Below, piece by piece: positions 17,410 to 25,114 of a stretch of 64,000 bases of DNA (its first letter is position 1; each line of letters begins with the position of its first letter). The position numbers were made by a program, and so were the translations under genes. Source of the DNA: Amycolatopsis lurida (lineage in GTDB: Bacteria > Actinomycetota > Actinomycetes > Mycobacteriales > Pseudonocardiaceae); NCBI RefSeq assembly GCF_900105055.1, contig NZ_FNTA01000004.1, positions 6,541,501-6,605,500 of the forward strand, in the 5' to 3' direction. The notes under the pieces are model-generated. The model saw only the letters and a list, made by a program, of their open reading frames with translations, was not told the origin of the DNA and made no database searches.

Positions 17410-17865
17410 CTAGGCGTTCCGGCGTGCGAAGACCCACCAGCGAAGGACCGCGAAGCGCGCGATGCCACCCACGACGCTGGCGGCGAGCAGAGCGCCTGTC
17501 TGTTCCAGCGCGGTCGGCTCGGTGATCACCGCGTCGAGCGACGCGAGCACGATCGAGCCGTACGCGGCGTAGAAGGCGAACGTCACCAGATCCTGGAAAT
17601 GCCGCTTGCCCGCATTGCTCTTCCGGGTGGCGAAGGTGACCCTGCGGTGGAATTCGGTGTTCCCTACGGTCGTGACCGCGAGCGCGACCAGATTGGCGAG
17701 CTGGGGGCCGAGGATCGGCTGCAGGACAAGGAACAGCACCGCCTGCAGGCCGGTGGCGGCGACGCCGGCGACGACGTACCAAGCGGCATGGTTGCCGAGT
17801 TCGTGATGCCGCTCCGGCGCGCGCCGGATGATCCGGTGCCCTGGCGCCCACCTGGTGGTGGTCAT
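17410..17865 (-). CDS. GtrA-like membrane protein
   Basis: 151 residues from the ATG at 17865. Four hydrophobic segments are visible (YVVAGVAATGLQAVLFLVL, LVALAVTTVGNTEFHRRVTF, the segment around FAFYAAYGSIV, and VVGGIARFAVLRWWVFARR), with the GtrA-typical NTEFHRRVTF. GtrA proteins are thought to help flip polyprenyl-linked sugars for wall polysaccharide modification. The substrate is unknown here. It heads a three-gene operon with two DUF202 genes. Confidence 0.8.
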   Translation of the reverse strand: MTTTRWAPGHRIIRRAPERHHELGNHAAWYVVAGVAATGLQAVLFLVLQPILGPQLANLVALAVTTVGNTEFHRRVTFATRKSNAGKRHFQDLVTFAFYAAYGSIVLASLDAVITEPTALEQTGALLAASVVGGIARFAVLRWWVFARRNA

Positions 17866-17886
17866 ACCAACGACGCTACTCCTTGT

Positions 17887-17902
17887 TTCACAAACTTGTG
17901 AA
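17887..17902. promoter_or_regulatory. Palindromic operator candidate before the GtrA-like gene
   Basis: TTCACAA-AC-TTGTGAA is a perfect 7 bp inverted repeat 22 bases upstream of the GtrA-like start, in the region shared with the divergent DUF5709 gene. It has the size and symmetry of a dimeric repressor site. No regulator is adjacent. Confidence 0.45.
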
Positions 17903-18037
17903 GGTAATGAACCACCTGAGAAACTGTGATCCCCGCGACAGCGCCGCCGTTTGGCCTGCGGAGACGCCGGGTAAGCCACGGGGACCGGGTCGAGTACAGC
18001 ACGCCCCGGCGAACGTCCGACCAGGAGGGAGCGGCCG

Positions 18038-18253
18038 ATGAGCGACCGTGAGACCGCGGAGCCGGAAACGTTGGATCCCAGCGAGGCGCTCGACGAGGAC
18101 GAGCTTCGCGTCGATCCGCTCGAGGAAGGTGTCGAACCTCCCGAGCACTGGAGCGGAGCAGACCGCTTCGGGACCACGCCCGCGGAGATCCGCGAAGGGG
18201 AGTCGCACGCCATGCGGCTCGCCGAAGAGGAGCCGGACGTCGGCGAGAGGTGA
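18038..18253 (+). CDS. Small acidic DUF5709-family protein
   Basis: 71 residues, strongly acidic. AGGAGGGAG precedes the ATG. The sequence DEDELRVDPLEEGVEPPE followed by FGTTPAEIREGESHAMRLAEEEPD is the pattern of DUF5709, a small actinobacterial family of unknown function. It is monocistronic and divergent from the GtrA-like operon. Confidence 0.75.
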   Translation: MSDRETAEPETLDPSEALDEDELRVDPLEEGVEPPEHWSGADRFGTTPAEIREGESHAMRLAEEEPDVGER

Positions 18254-18334
18254 TCTTCACTCAGACGGCGGGCCATGCCGACAGCCCCTAGCGTGGTCGG
18301 TCAAGTGCAAGACCGCGACGAAGGAAGGGCAGAG

Positions 18335-18646
18335 ATGCTGACAGTCACCGAAGCCGCCGCCGAGGCGATCACCGCACTGACCGGCCAGGAGGACGGCCAA
18401 GACGGAGGCGGCCTGCGGTTCGCGATGCATTCCCAGCAGGGGGACAGTCCCCAGCTCGCGGTTTCCGTCGCCCCCGAACCGGAAAGCGGCGACAAGGTCC
18501 TCGGCGCCGACGGCGGCCCGAAGGTGTTCTTGGAGCCGGAGGCGGCCGCGTTGCTCGACGACAAGGTCCTCGACGTCCAGCAGGACGAAACCGGCGAAGT
18601 CGCCTTCGCCGTCCTCCCGCAGGCTCAGCCCCAGCCTGGCAGCTGA
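18335..18646 (+). CDS. HesB/IscA-like protein lacking cysteines
   Basis: 103 residues from the ATG at 18335, with GAAGGAAGGG upstream. The IscA/HesB beta fold is suggested by MLTVTEAAAEAITALTGQE, GLRFAMHSQQ and KVFLEPEAAALLDDKVLDV. The three cysteines that bind Fe-S clusters in true A-type carriers are absent, and there is no Cys in the protein at all. It is therefore unlikely to carry a cluster in the usual way. It lies alone, downstream of the DUF5709 gene and convergent with the glycerate kinase gene. Confidence 0.7.
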   Translation: MLTVTEAAAEAITALTGQEDGQDGGGLRFAMHSQQGDSPQLAVSVAPEPESGDKVLGADGGPKVFLEPEAAALLDDKVLDVQQDETGEVAFAVLPQAQPQPGS

Positions 18647-18663
18647 GCCCGGCGGGTCAGGCT

Positions 18664-19788
18664 TTAAGACCGGGCCCAGGCACGGACCAGTTCGCCGGCC
18701 CGCTCGCGCAGGAGTTCCGCCGCGTGCGCGCGTGCGTGGTCGAGCGAAGGCGCGTGGTCGATCAGTGCGGCGCTGCCCACGACACCGAGGCCGGCGAGCT
18801 GGCTCTGGTCCAGCTGGATCCGTCCGGCCAGCACCATCAGCGGCACCGCGTGCTCCTGTGCGCGGGCCGCGATACCCGCCGGTGCCTTGCCGTCGAGGCT
18901 CTGCTCGTCCAGTGAGCCCTCGCCGGTGATGACGAGGTCGGCGTGTTCGATGGCGTCGGCGACCCCGGTGAGCCCGGCGATGAGCTGGAAACCGGATTCG
19001 ACGCTCGCGCCGAGTCCCGCGATCGCCCCTGCGGCGACCCCGCCGCCCGCGCCCGCTCCGGGAAGATCGGAGACATCGGGAGTTCCGGCGTTCCGCAAGG
19101 CCCGCGCCCAGCGGGACAGGGACGCGTCCAGCTGTTCGACTTCGCGAGGGCCCGCGCCTTTCTGCGGGCCGAAGATCGCAGCCGCGCCACGGGGCCCGAG
19201 CAACGGGTTCGTCACGTCGGTGGCGACGGCGACCTCGACGGAGCCGAGCCGTTCGCGTGCCGGGCCGAGTTCGGCCACCGCGACGCGGCCCAGTGTGCCG
19301 CCGCCGAGCCCCACCGGCGCGCCGAACGCGTCGAAGACCCCGGCGCCCAATGCCGCCAGCATCCCGGCGCCGCCGTCGGTGCTCGCCGTTCCGCCGACGG
19401 TCAGCACCAGGCGCCGAGCGCCGTTGTCGAGCGCGTGCGCGAGGAGTTCGCCGACGCCCCAGGTGTGCGCGGCCAGCGCCACCTCCGGGCTCGGCTTCAC
19501 GAATTCGATGCCGCACGCGCGGGCCGACTCGATGTAGGCCGTTCCGTCGAGCATCACATAGCGCGCGTCGACGGTGTCGTCGAGCGGGCCGCGGACCGGG
19601 AGTTCCACGAGACGGCCACCCGCCGCGACGAGGACGTCGAGCGTTCCTTCGCCGCCGTCGGCGACAGGGCAGGAGGAGACCTCGGCTTCGGGCAGTGCGT
19701 CGCGGACGCCGTGGGCGATCGCCTCCGCGGCCTCGACCGCGGTCAGGCTTCCCTTGAACTTGTCGGGCGCGATGACCACACGAGTCAT
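18664..19788 (-). CDS. Glycerate kinase (GlxK/GarK family)
   Basis: 374 residues, the family's usual length. Typical segments are VVIAPDKFKGSLTAVEAAEA at the start, PVADGGEGTLDVL, GTASTDGGAGMLAALG, FGPQKGA and VITGEGSLDEQSLDGKAP. It phosphorylates glycerate to 2- or 3-phosphoglycerate, feeding it to glycolysis. The start overlaps by 4 bases the stop of a 2-hydroxyacid dehydrogenase gene, which would make glycerate from hydroxypyruvate, so the two form a short pathway. Confidence 0.92.
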   Translation of the reverse strand: MTRVVIAPDKFKGSLTAVEAAEAIAHGVRDALPEAEVSSCPVADGGEGTLDVLVAAGGRLVELPVRGPLDDTVDARYVMLDGTAYIESARACGIEFVKPSPEVALAAHTWGVGELLAHALDNGARRLVLTVGGTASTDGGAGMLAALGAGVFDAFGAPVGLGGGTLGRVAVAELGPARERLGSVEVAVATDVTNPLLGPRGAAAIFGPQKGAGPREVEQLDASLSRWARALRNAGTPDVSDLPGAGAGGGVAAGAIAGLGASVESGFQLIAGLTGVADAIEHADLVITGEGSLDEQSLDGKAPAGIAARAQEHAVPLMVLAGRIQLDQSQLAGLGVVGSAALIDHAPSLDHARAHAAELLRERAGELVRAWARS

Positions 19789-20750
19789 GGACGAACCTCC
19801 GTCAGCGGGTTTCCGCCGGTGAGCACCGACGCGACGTTCTCGGCCGCGAGCACGGCCATGGCGGTACGGGTCTCGACGGTCGCCGATCCCAGATGTGGCG
19901 TCAAGACGACGTTTTCGCGGTCCAGCAGGCGCGGTTCGACCTCGGGTTCGGCCTCGAACACGTCAAGGGCCGCTCCGGCGATCTCGCCGGTTTCGAGCGC
20001 GTCCGCCAGCGCGGCCTCGTGGACGACGGGGCCGCGGGTGGTGTTGATCAGGTACGCGCCCGGCTTCATCGATTTCAGCGCGTCCGCGTCGACGAGGTGC
20101 CGGGTCTCCGGTGTCAGGGGGCAGTGCAGCGACACGACGTCGGAACTCCGCAGCAGTTCGCCGAAGGACACGTACTTCGCGCCCAGGGTCTTTTCGACGT
20201 CTTCGGCGGCCCGCGACCGTCCTGAGTAGACGATCCGCATGCCGAAACCGAGCGCCCGCCGCGCGACCGCCTGCCCGATCTGGCCGAGTCCGACGATCCC
20301 GAGCGTCTTGTCCCGCAGCGAGGAACCGAGCAGGAAACCCAGATGGAACGACCACGGGGTACGCGAGCGGAGGAGCCGTTCGCCCTCGCCGAGCCGCCGC
20401 GTGACCGCCAGGATCAGCCCGAACGCCAGATCGGCGGTGGCGTCGGTGAGCACACCGGGGGTGTTGGTGACGGTGATCCCGCGCTCCGACAGTGCCGCGA
20501 CGTCGACGTTGTCGTAGCCGACGGCCACGTTCGCCACGACCTTCAGTCCGGGGCCCGCCGCGTCGGCGACCTCGCCGTCGAGCCGGTCGTGCAGCATGCC
20601 GACGATCGCGGACGCGCCCCGGACGAACTCGAGCAGTTCGTCCCGCGTCAGCGGCCGGTCGGCGCGCGAAAGTTTCACCTCCCCGGAATCGGCGAGCACT
20701 TTCAGCGCTTCGTCGGGGATCCACCGGGTCACCGCGATCTTCGAGGTCAC
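19785..20750 (-). CDS. D-2-hydroxyacid dehydrogenase (glyoxylate/hydroxypyruvate reductase type)
   Basis: 321 residues. The NAD-binding Rossmann motif is LGIVGLGQIGQAVARRALGFG, and the catalytic Arg, Glu and His appear in NTTRGPVVHE, EAEPEVEP and LTPHLGSAT. The family includes glyoxylate and hydroxypyruvate reductases. Coupling with glycerate kinase in one operon supports production of D-glycerate. The exact keto acid is inferred. Confidence 0.88.
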   Translation of the reverse strand: MTSKIAVTRWIPDEALKVLADSGEVKLSRADRPLTRDELLEFVRGASAIVGMLHDRLDGEVADAAGPGLKVVANVAVGYDNVDVAALSERGITVTNTPGVLTDATADLAFGLILAVTRRLGEGERLLRSRTPWSFHLGFLLGSSLRDKTLGIVGLGQIGQAVARRALGFGMRIVYSGRSRAAEDVEKTLGAKYVSFGELLRSSDVVSLHCPLTPETRHLVDADALKSMKPGAYLINTTRGPVVHEAALADALETGEIAGAALDVFEAEPEVEPRLLDRENVVLTPHLGSATVETRTAMAVLAAENVASVLTGGNPLTEVRP

Positions 20751-20908
20751 GTCGTCAGCCTAGTGGGCGACGGTTGGTATCCCAAATGTGGAAATCCCCG
20801 TCATGAGGGAGACGCTTCCCCTGCGCGGGGGAGTCGTCACCGCCGGGCACGGCGGGATGGTGATGTGTGCGGAAAGGTTCCGCGAGCAGGGGATTCCAGG
20901 GGTGGAAC

Positions 20909-21430
20909 GTGAAACGATCACGAGAACTCGCCGCCGTCGGCGCCGCGATGGTCCTCGCTGCGACACTCGTCGCGGCCGGTCCGGTGTACGCCGCGGAAAA
21001 GGGCAAGCCGTCCGAACCGAGTCTGGTCGGCAGCGCGAAGATGCTGCGCAAGGACGGCCAGGACGTCCGGTTCGCCTTCGACGCGCACGGCCTCTTCCCG
21101 GAGAGCCGGGGGACGTTCCGGGTCGGTCATGCGGGCGAGGGGTTTTCCGCCTACTTTCAGGGCAGGGTGGACTGCCTGGTCGTCGGCGGCCCGGTCGCCG
21201 TGGTCACCGGCATCGTCGAGGACACGAACGTCCCGGATCTCAAGAACCGCCGCGTCGGGATGACGGTGTACGACAACGGCAGGCGCGACCGGGTCGGCTA
21301 CAGCTGGGGTCCTGATCCGGAGCACCAGTCCGTCGTGCCGCCCTGTCTGAGCACTGCTCCGTTCGAGACGGTCGAGTCGGGGGACTTCAAGGCCGTCGAA
21401 TGGTTCCCGCCCGGCAGCGGGATCGGCTGA
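20909..21430 (+). CDS. Secreted protein of unknown function
   Basis: 173 residues from a GTG at 20909. A signal peptide is clear: KRSRELAAVGAAMVLAATLV followed by a cleavage region VYAAEKG. The mature part holds two cysteines (RVDCLVV and PPCLSTA), which may form a disulfide after export. The segment SARMLRKDGQDV-like start (KMLRKDGQDVRFAFDAHG) and SRGTFRVGH suggest a beta-rich secreted domain seen in actinobacteria. I do not recognise a function. It is monocistronic and convergent with the DJ-1 gene, with adjoining stops. Confidence 0.65.
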   Translation: MKRSRELAAVGAAMVLAATLVAAGPVYAAEKGKPSEPSLVGSAKMLRKDGQDVRFAFDAHGLFPESRGTFRVGHAGEGFSAYFQGRVDCLVVGGPVAVVTGIVEDTNVPDLKNRRVGMTVYDNGRRDRVGYSWGPDPEHQSVVPPCLSTAPFETVESGDFKAVEWFPPGSGIG

Positions 21431-22114
21431 TCACAAGAGATCGGCCACCTTCTTCGCCGTCTCCTTCGCGGATCCCGGGTTCTGGCCGGTGACGAGGTTG
21501 CCGTCGACCACCGCGTAGGACACGAAGGGCAGCTTCGCCTTTTCGTAGAGAGCGCCGCGCTTCTTCATCTCTTCTTCGGCGTTGTAGGGCACGAGCTTGT
21601 CCACCCTCGCGAGGACTTCCTCGCGCCAGGCGAAGCCGGTGACCTTGCGGCCCGCGACGAGATACGAGCCATCGGACAGCGTCGTGTTCAACAGGCCGCA
21701 ATAGCCGTGGCAGACGGAGGAAACGATGCCGCCGCGTTCGAAGATCTCCCGCGTGATCCGCTGGAGTCCTTCGCTGTCGGGGAAGTCGTACATGACCGCG
21801 TGGCCGCCGGTGAAGTAGATCGCGTCGAAGTCCGCCGAGTCGATCTCGTCGGGTGCCGCGGTGTTCTCCAGCAGCGTCATCCGCTCCGGGTCGGCACGCC
21901 AGGCCTTGGCGGTCTTGTCGTAGGCGGGGAATTTCAGCGATCGGGGTTCGAGCGGCGATCGTCCGCCCTGGGGGCTGACGATCGTCTGCTCGAAGCCTCG
22001 CTCGGCGAAGACGTGGTAGGCGTGCGTGAGCTCGGAAAGCCACAAGCCTGTCGGGTGGGACGGATCGTCGTAGTGACCGACGTTGGTGACGACGTTCAAC
22101 ACGCGTTTGGTCAT
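21431..22114 (-). CDS. DJ-1/PfpI-family protein (Hsp31/glyoxalase III-like)
   Basis: 227 residues. The nucleophile elbow is SSVCHGYCGLL, with the catalytic Cys followed by His, preceded by IYFTGGHAVMYDFPDSEGL. That combination marks the type 1 glutamine-amidotransferase-like group that includes Hsp31 chaperones and glutathione-independent glyoxalases. It may detoxify methylglyoxal or other carbonyls. Its ATG overlaps by 4 bases the stop of the acetoacetate-decarboxylase-like gene, and both fall under the same TetR-type sites. Confidence 0.8.
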   Translation of the reverse strand: MTKRVLNVVTNVGHYDDPSHPTGLWLSELTHAYHVFAERGFEQTIVSPQGGRSPLEPRSLKFPAYDKTAKAWRADPERMTLLENTAAPDEIDSADFDAIYFTGGHAVMYDFPDSEGLQRITREIFERGGIVSSVCHGYCGLLNTTLSDGSYLVAGRKVTGFAWREEVLARVDKLVPYNAEEEMKKRGALYEKAKLPFVSYAVVDGNLVTGQNPGSAKETAKKVADLL

Positions 22115-23028
22115 TTGCGGGCCTCCTGTTCGCGGACGGAGATGGGGACCGGCATGTGGAGCGCGAGCTGCCCTTCGGTCATCACGTCGAGGCGGATCGG
22201 CTTGCGGGGATCGAGTGAGCGGAGATCGTCGGAGAGACGGCCCTCGCCCAGCCTGAGGTCGACACCGCGGGGGAACGTCGTGCTTCCGGCCGAAAGCACG
22301 TTCGTCTGACTCAGCGTCGCGTGCCACGCGTCCCCGATGGTGGTGTACGACGTGAGACTCGAGACCTGGTCGCCGGTCTTGTGCGTGGTTTGGCGCGGTG
22401 TCGCCGCCGCGAGGGCGAGGTCTGTCTCGCCGCGGTCGTTCGCCACGCGCGCTTCGGTGCGCTCCGCGTCGATGTCGACGTCGAGCTCCGTCACCCATTT
22501 CGGGAACCCGTAGCCGTCGTGGCCGCGAACCTGGGCGATGTCGCTGCTGACCGGAAGGGACAGCACGTACGAGTGAAGGTGCTCGTTCTTGAGCCCGGTC
22601 ACCAGATCGAAGAACCCGAACCGTCCGTGGCGGGCGGGCCGGACCGCGACGCCCACGGCGGCCTCGGTGTAGAAGTCGATGTCGCAGACGTCGTACCGGA
22701 ACACCATCACCGACACCAGGCCGAGGCCCGGTGCGATCTCCAGCGGGGAAAGCTCCGCGGGGAGACGGCGCCGGATCGTCCGGGAGGGCGCCGTCAGCGT
22801 CAGCCGGGCCGTCGCGATCCGGTAGTAGAAGTTGGGCGTCAGCGTCGGCCCGATGGGCGAGTCGACCCGCGCCTTGGGGAGCCGCCGGAAGAATTCGACG
22901 CCGCTCACGCGCGGGTCGGCGGCGACGGTGTCGAGGTCGGTGTCCATGCGGAAGCGGTCGTAGAGACCACCTTTCGGGACGGCGACCGAGCGCCCGCCCA
23001 GATCGACGGTGACCGTGTCCTGAGCCAT
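22111..23028 (-). CDS. Acetoacetate decarboxylase-like (ADC fold) protein
   Basis: 305 residues from the ATG at 23028; a longer frame has no ribosome site. The ADC fold is indicated by VSVMVFRYDVCDIDFYTEAA and SDIAQVRGHDGYGFPKWVTE. The Lys in GFPKW may correspond to the Schiff-base Lys of true decarboxylases, but many ADC-fold proteins do other reactions, so the activity is open. It is co-transcribed with the DJ-1 gene. Two matches to the repeated operator lie just upstream. Confidence 0.65.
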   Translation of the reverse strand: MAQDTVTVDLGGRSVAVPKGGLYDRFRMDTDLDTVAADPRVSGVEFFRRLPKARVDSPIGPTLTPNFYYRIATARLTLTAPSRTIRRRLPAELSPLEIAPGLGLVSVMVFRYDVCDIDFYTEAAVGVAVRPARHGRFGFFDLVTGLKNEHLHSYVLSLPVSSDIAQVRGHDGYGFPKWVTELDVDIDAERTEARVANDRGETDLALAAATPRQTTHKTGDQVSSLTSYTTIGDAWHATLSQTNVLSAGSTTFPRGVDLRLGEGRLSDDLRSLDPRKPIRLDVMTEGQLALHMPVPISVREQEARK

Positions 23029-23040
23029 CGGATCTCCAAT

Positions 23041-23092
23041 GTTTACGATGCTTACATCAACCAGCGTAAGGCTCGATGTAAGCACTGTCAAC
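23041..23092. promoter_or_regulatory. Two TetR operator copies before the ADC-like gene
   Basis: GTTTACGATGCTTACATC at 23041-23058 and, on the other strand, GTTGACAGTGCTTACATC at 23075-23092 are two copies of one 18-mer in opposite orientation. Two more copies flank the other end of the TetR gene. They lie between the TetR stop and the ADC-like start. Confidence 0.6.
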
Positions 23093-23097
23093 ACCGG

Positions 23098-23673
23098 TTA
23101 GCGTGATCGTGCCGCCAGGATCGCGGTGAAGGCGGCGCGTACCTGCTCGGCGATCTCGTCGTCCGACTCCACCTGGAGTTTGCCGTCCAGGAACAAGTAC
23201 GCCAGTCCGTGTGCCAGCCCCCAGCCCGCCGAGGCGAGCGCGTCCGAGGGTTCGGGGAACACGTGTGCCATCGCCTCTCGCAGGAGGTCGTGGATGTCCG
23301 CCGCCGCTTGGACGCGCTCCTCGCTTCCCGTGTCGCAGGCGTTTCCGAACATCAGCCGGAACAACGCCGGGCGGCGCAAGGCGAAACCGACGTAGGCGAC
23401 CGCGAGTTCCGCCAGCTCCGCCACCGACGCCGGGAGCTCGCGTCCGTGGGTGAGGTCTTCTTTCAGGTCGCGCAGGCCTTGTGCGGCCAGCGCCGACTCC
23501 AGGGCGTCCCTGTCGGCGAAGTGCCGGTACGGCGCGGTCGCCGAGACGCCCGCCTCCCGGGCGACGGCACGCAGGGAGAACTGCTCGCCGGCTTCGAGCA
23601 TGCGCATCGCCGTGGCCAGCAACGACGCCCTCAGGTCGCCGTGATGGTAGCCACTCTTCGTCGATGTTGACAC
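23098..23673 (-). CDS. TetR-family transcriptional regulator
   Basis: 191 residues from a GTG at 23673. The N-terminal helix-turn-helix is FSLRAVAREAGVSATAPYRHF, and the C-terminal part resembles the WHG-type ligand domain. It lies between the ADC/DJ-1 pair on the same strand and an Old Yellow Enzyme gene on the other. Four near-identical 18 bp sites surround it, one of which overlaps its own start, so it probably represses all three transcripts. The inducer is likely a reactive carbonyl or enone, inferred from the enzymes beside it. Confidence 0.85.
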   Translation of the reverse strand: MSTSTKSGYHHGDLRASLLATAMRMLEAGEQFSLRAVAREAGVSATAPYRHFADRDALESALAAQGLRDLKEDLTHGRELPASVAELAELAVAYVGFALRRPALFRLMFGNACDTGSEERVQAAADIHDLLREAMAHVFPEPSDALASAGWGLAHGLAYLFLDGKLQVESDDEIAEQVRAAFTAILAARSR

Positions 23674-23714
23674 TGCTTACATCCCCTTCCTATGCTCATG
23701 TGAGCAATGTAAAC
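23666..23714. promoter_or_regulatory. Two TetR operator copies between the regulator and Old Yellow Enzyme genes
   Basis: GTTGACACTGCTTACATC at 23666-23683 overlaps the TetR start codon. GTTTACATTGCTCACATG is read on the minus strand at 23697-23714. With the pair at 23041-23092 the consensus is GTTKACRNTGCTTACATC (R and K as seen, with one variable base). Confidence 0.6.
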
Positions 23715-23734
23715 ATACGCGTTCAGGAGCGACG

Positions 23735-24994
23735 ATGTCATTCGCAGTCGAGAAAACCTCCTCGCCGGTGTTCGAGCCGTTCGTGCTTCCCAGCGGCTCG
23801 ACGCTGCCGAACCGCCTGGTGAAGGCCGCGATGGAAGAGAACATGGCGGACCGCGGGCAGGTCCCCGGTAAGCCGCTCTTCGAGCTGTACCGCCGTTGGA
23901 GCGAGGGTGGAGCGGGTCTGCTCGTCACCGGCAACGTCATGGTCCACGCGGAGGCGCTCACCGGCCCGGCCGGCGTCGTCCTCGACGCGGAATCGCCGCT
24001 GGAACCGTTCCGTGCGTGGGCGTCGGCCGCGAAAAGCGGCGGCGCGCGGGTGTGGATGCAGATCAACCACCCCGGGCGTCAGGTCCGGGCGGACATGCCC
24101 GGGGTCGCGTGGGGTCCGTCGGCCGTCCGCGTCGACGTCGGCAAGAACAGCGGGCGATTCGCCGAACCGGTCGAAATGTCCCCGCGGCGGATCGAGGAGA
24201 CCGTGGCGCGATTCGCCGAGACCGCCCGCCGCGCCGAAGAAGCCGGCTTCGACGGTGTCGAGATCCACGCCGCGCACGGCTATCTGCTTTCCCAGTTCCT
24301 GTCTCCGCTGGCCAACCGGCGCGAAGACCGGTGGGGCGGAAGCCTGGAGAACCGGGCCAGGCTCCTGCTCGACGTCGTCCGCGCGGTCCGTGCCGTCGTG
24401 GCGCCCGGATTCGCCGTCGCCGTCAAGCTCAACTCCGCCGACTTCCAGCGGGGTGGCTTCGACGCCGACGACGCCGCGTCGGTCATCGCGATGCTCGCGC
24501 CGCTCGGGGTCGACGTGGTCGAGCTGTCGGGTGGCAGCTACGAAAGCCCGGCGATGACCGGGCAGTCCGGCGACGACCGCACCCGCGCGCGGGAGGCCTA
24601 CTTCCTGACTCTCGCCGAACGACTCGTGCGGACGAGCGCGCTGCCGCTGATGCTGACCGGTGGCGTGGTCCGCAGGCCGGTCGCGGAGGAGGTGCTGGCG
24701 AGCGGCGTCGAGCTCGTCGGCATGGGCAGTGCCCTCGCCGTCGATCCCGAGCTGCCCGCGAAGTGGCGGCATGACAAGGAGGCCAGGGTGGAACTCGAGC
24801 CGGTCCGGATCGTCGACAAGGCGGTCGCGTCCGCCGCGAGCATGGCCCGCGTCCGGCGGCAGTTGCGGCGTCTCGGCGCGGGACGGCCGACGAAGCCCGG
24901 CATCGATCCGAAGCTGGCGCTCGTGGTGGAAACGGTGCTGCAGGCCGTCGCGCTTCGCCGGTACCGCACCTGGCTGCGCGGTCGCGCCGGGTGA
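23735..24994 (+). CDS. Old Yellow Enzyme-family NADH:flavin oxidoreductase
   Basis: 419 residues, an FMN TIM barrel. Landmarks are VLPSGSTLPNRLVKAAMEE, WMQINHPGRQ, and EIHAAHGYLLSQFLSP with the substrate-binding His residues, followed by NRREDRWGGSLENR. The family reduces activated C=C bonds of enones and related electrophiles. A C-terminal stretch of about 60 residues after the barrel is basic. The gene is divergent from the TetR regulator and has its operators directly upstream. Confidence 0.88.
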   Translation: MSFAVEKTSSPVFEPFVLPSGSTLPNRLVKAAMEENMADRGQVPGKPLFELYRRWSEGGAGLLVTGNVMVHAEALTGPAGVVLDAESPLEPFRAWASAAKSGGARVWMQINHPGRQVRADMPGVAWGPSAVRVDVGKNSGRFAEPVEMSPRRIEETVARFAETARRAEEAGFDGVEIHAAHGYLLSQFLSPLANRREDRWGGSLENRARLLLDVVRAVRAVVAPGFAVAVKLNSADFQRGGFDADDAASVIAMLAPLGVDVVELSGGSYESPAMTGQSGDDRTRAREAYFLTLAERLVRTSALPLMLTGGVVRRPVAEEVLASGVELVGMGSALAVDPELPAKWRHDKEARVELEPVRIVDKAVASAASMARVRRQLRRLGAGRPTKPGIDPKLALVVETVLQAVALRRYRTWLRGRAG

Positions 24995-25042
24995 TCCGGA
25001 TTCACCGGGTCGAAGCACTGCCATGATCGGCCCGGCTGTGCT

Positions 25043-25061
25043 ATGTTCATATGCAGAACAT
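25043..25061. promoter_or_regulatory. Candidate PcaR (IclR-type) operator before pcaI
   Basis: ATGTTC-ATATGCA-GAACAT is a perfect 6 bp inverted repeat with a 7 base centre, 54 bases before pcaI. IclR-family regulators bind short palindromes close to such promoters, and an IclR gene ends this operon. Confidence 0.5.
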
Positions 25062-25114
25062 GTGTGCGCGATCCGAACAAGGCGCGAACAGGCACGGACG
25101 AGCCGGGAGTGGGG

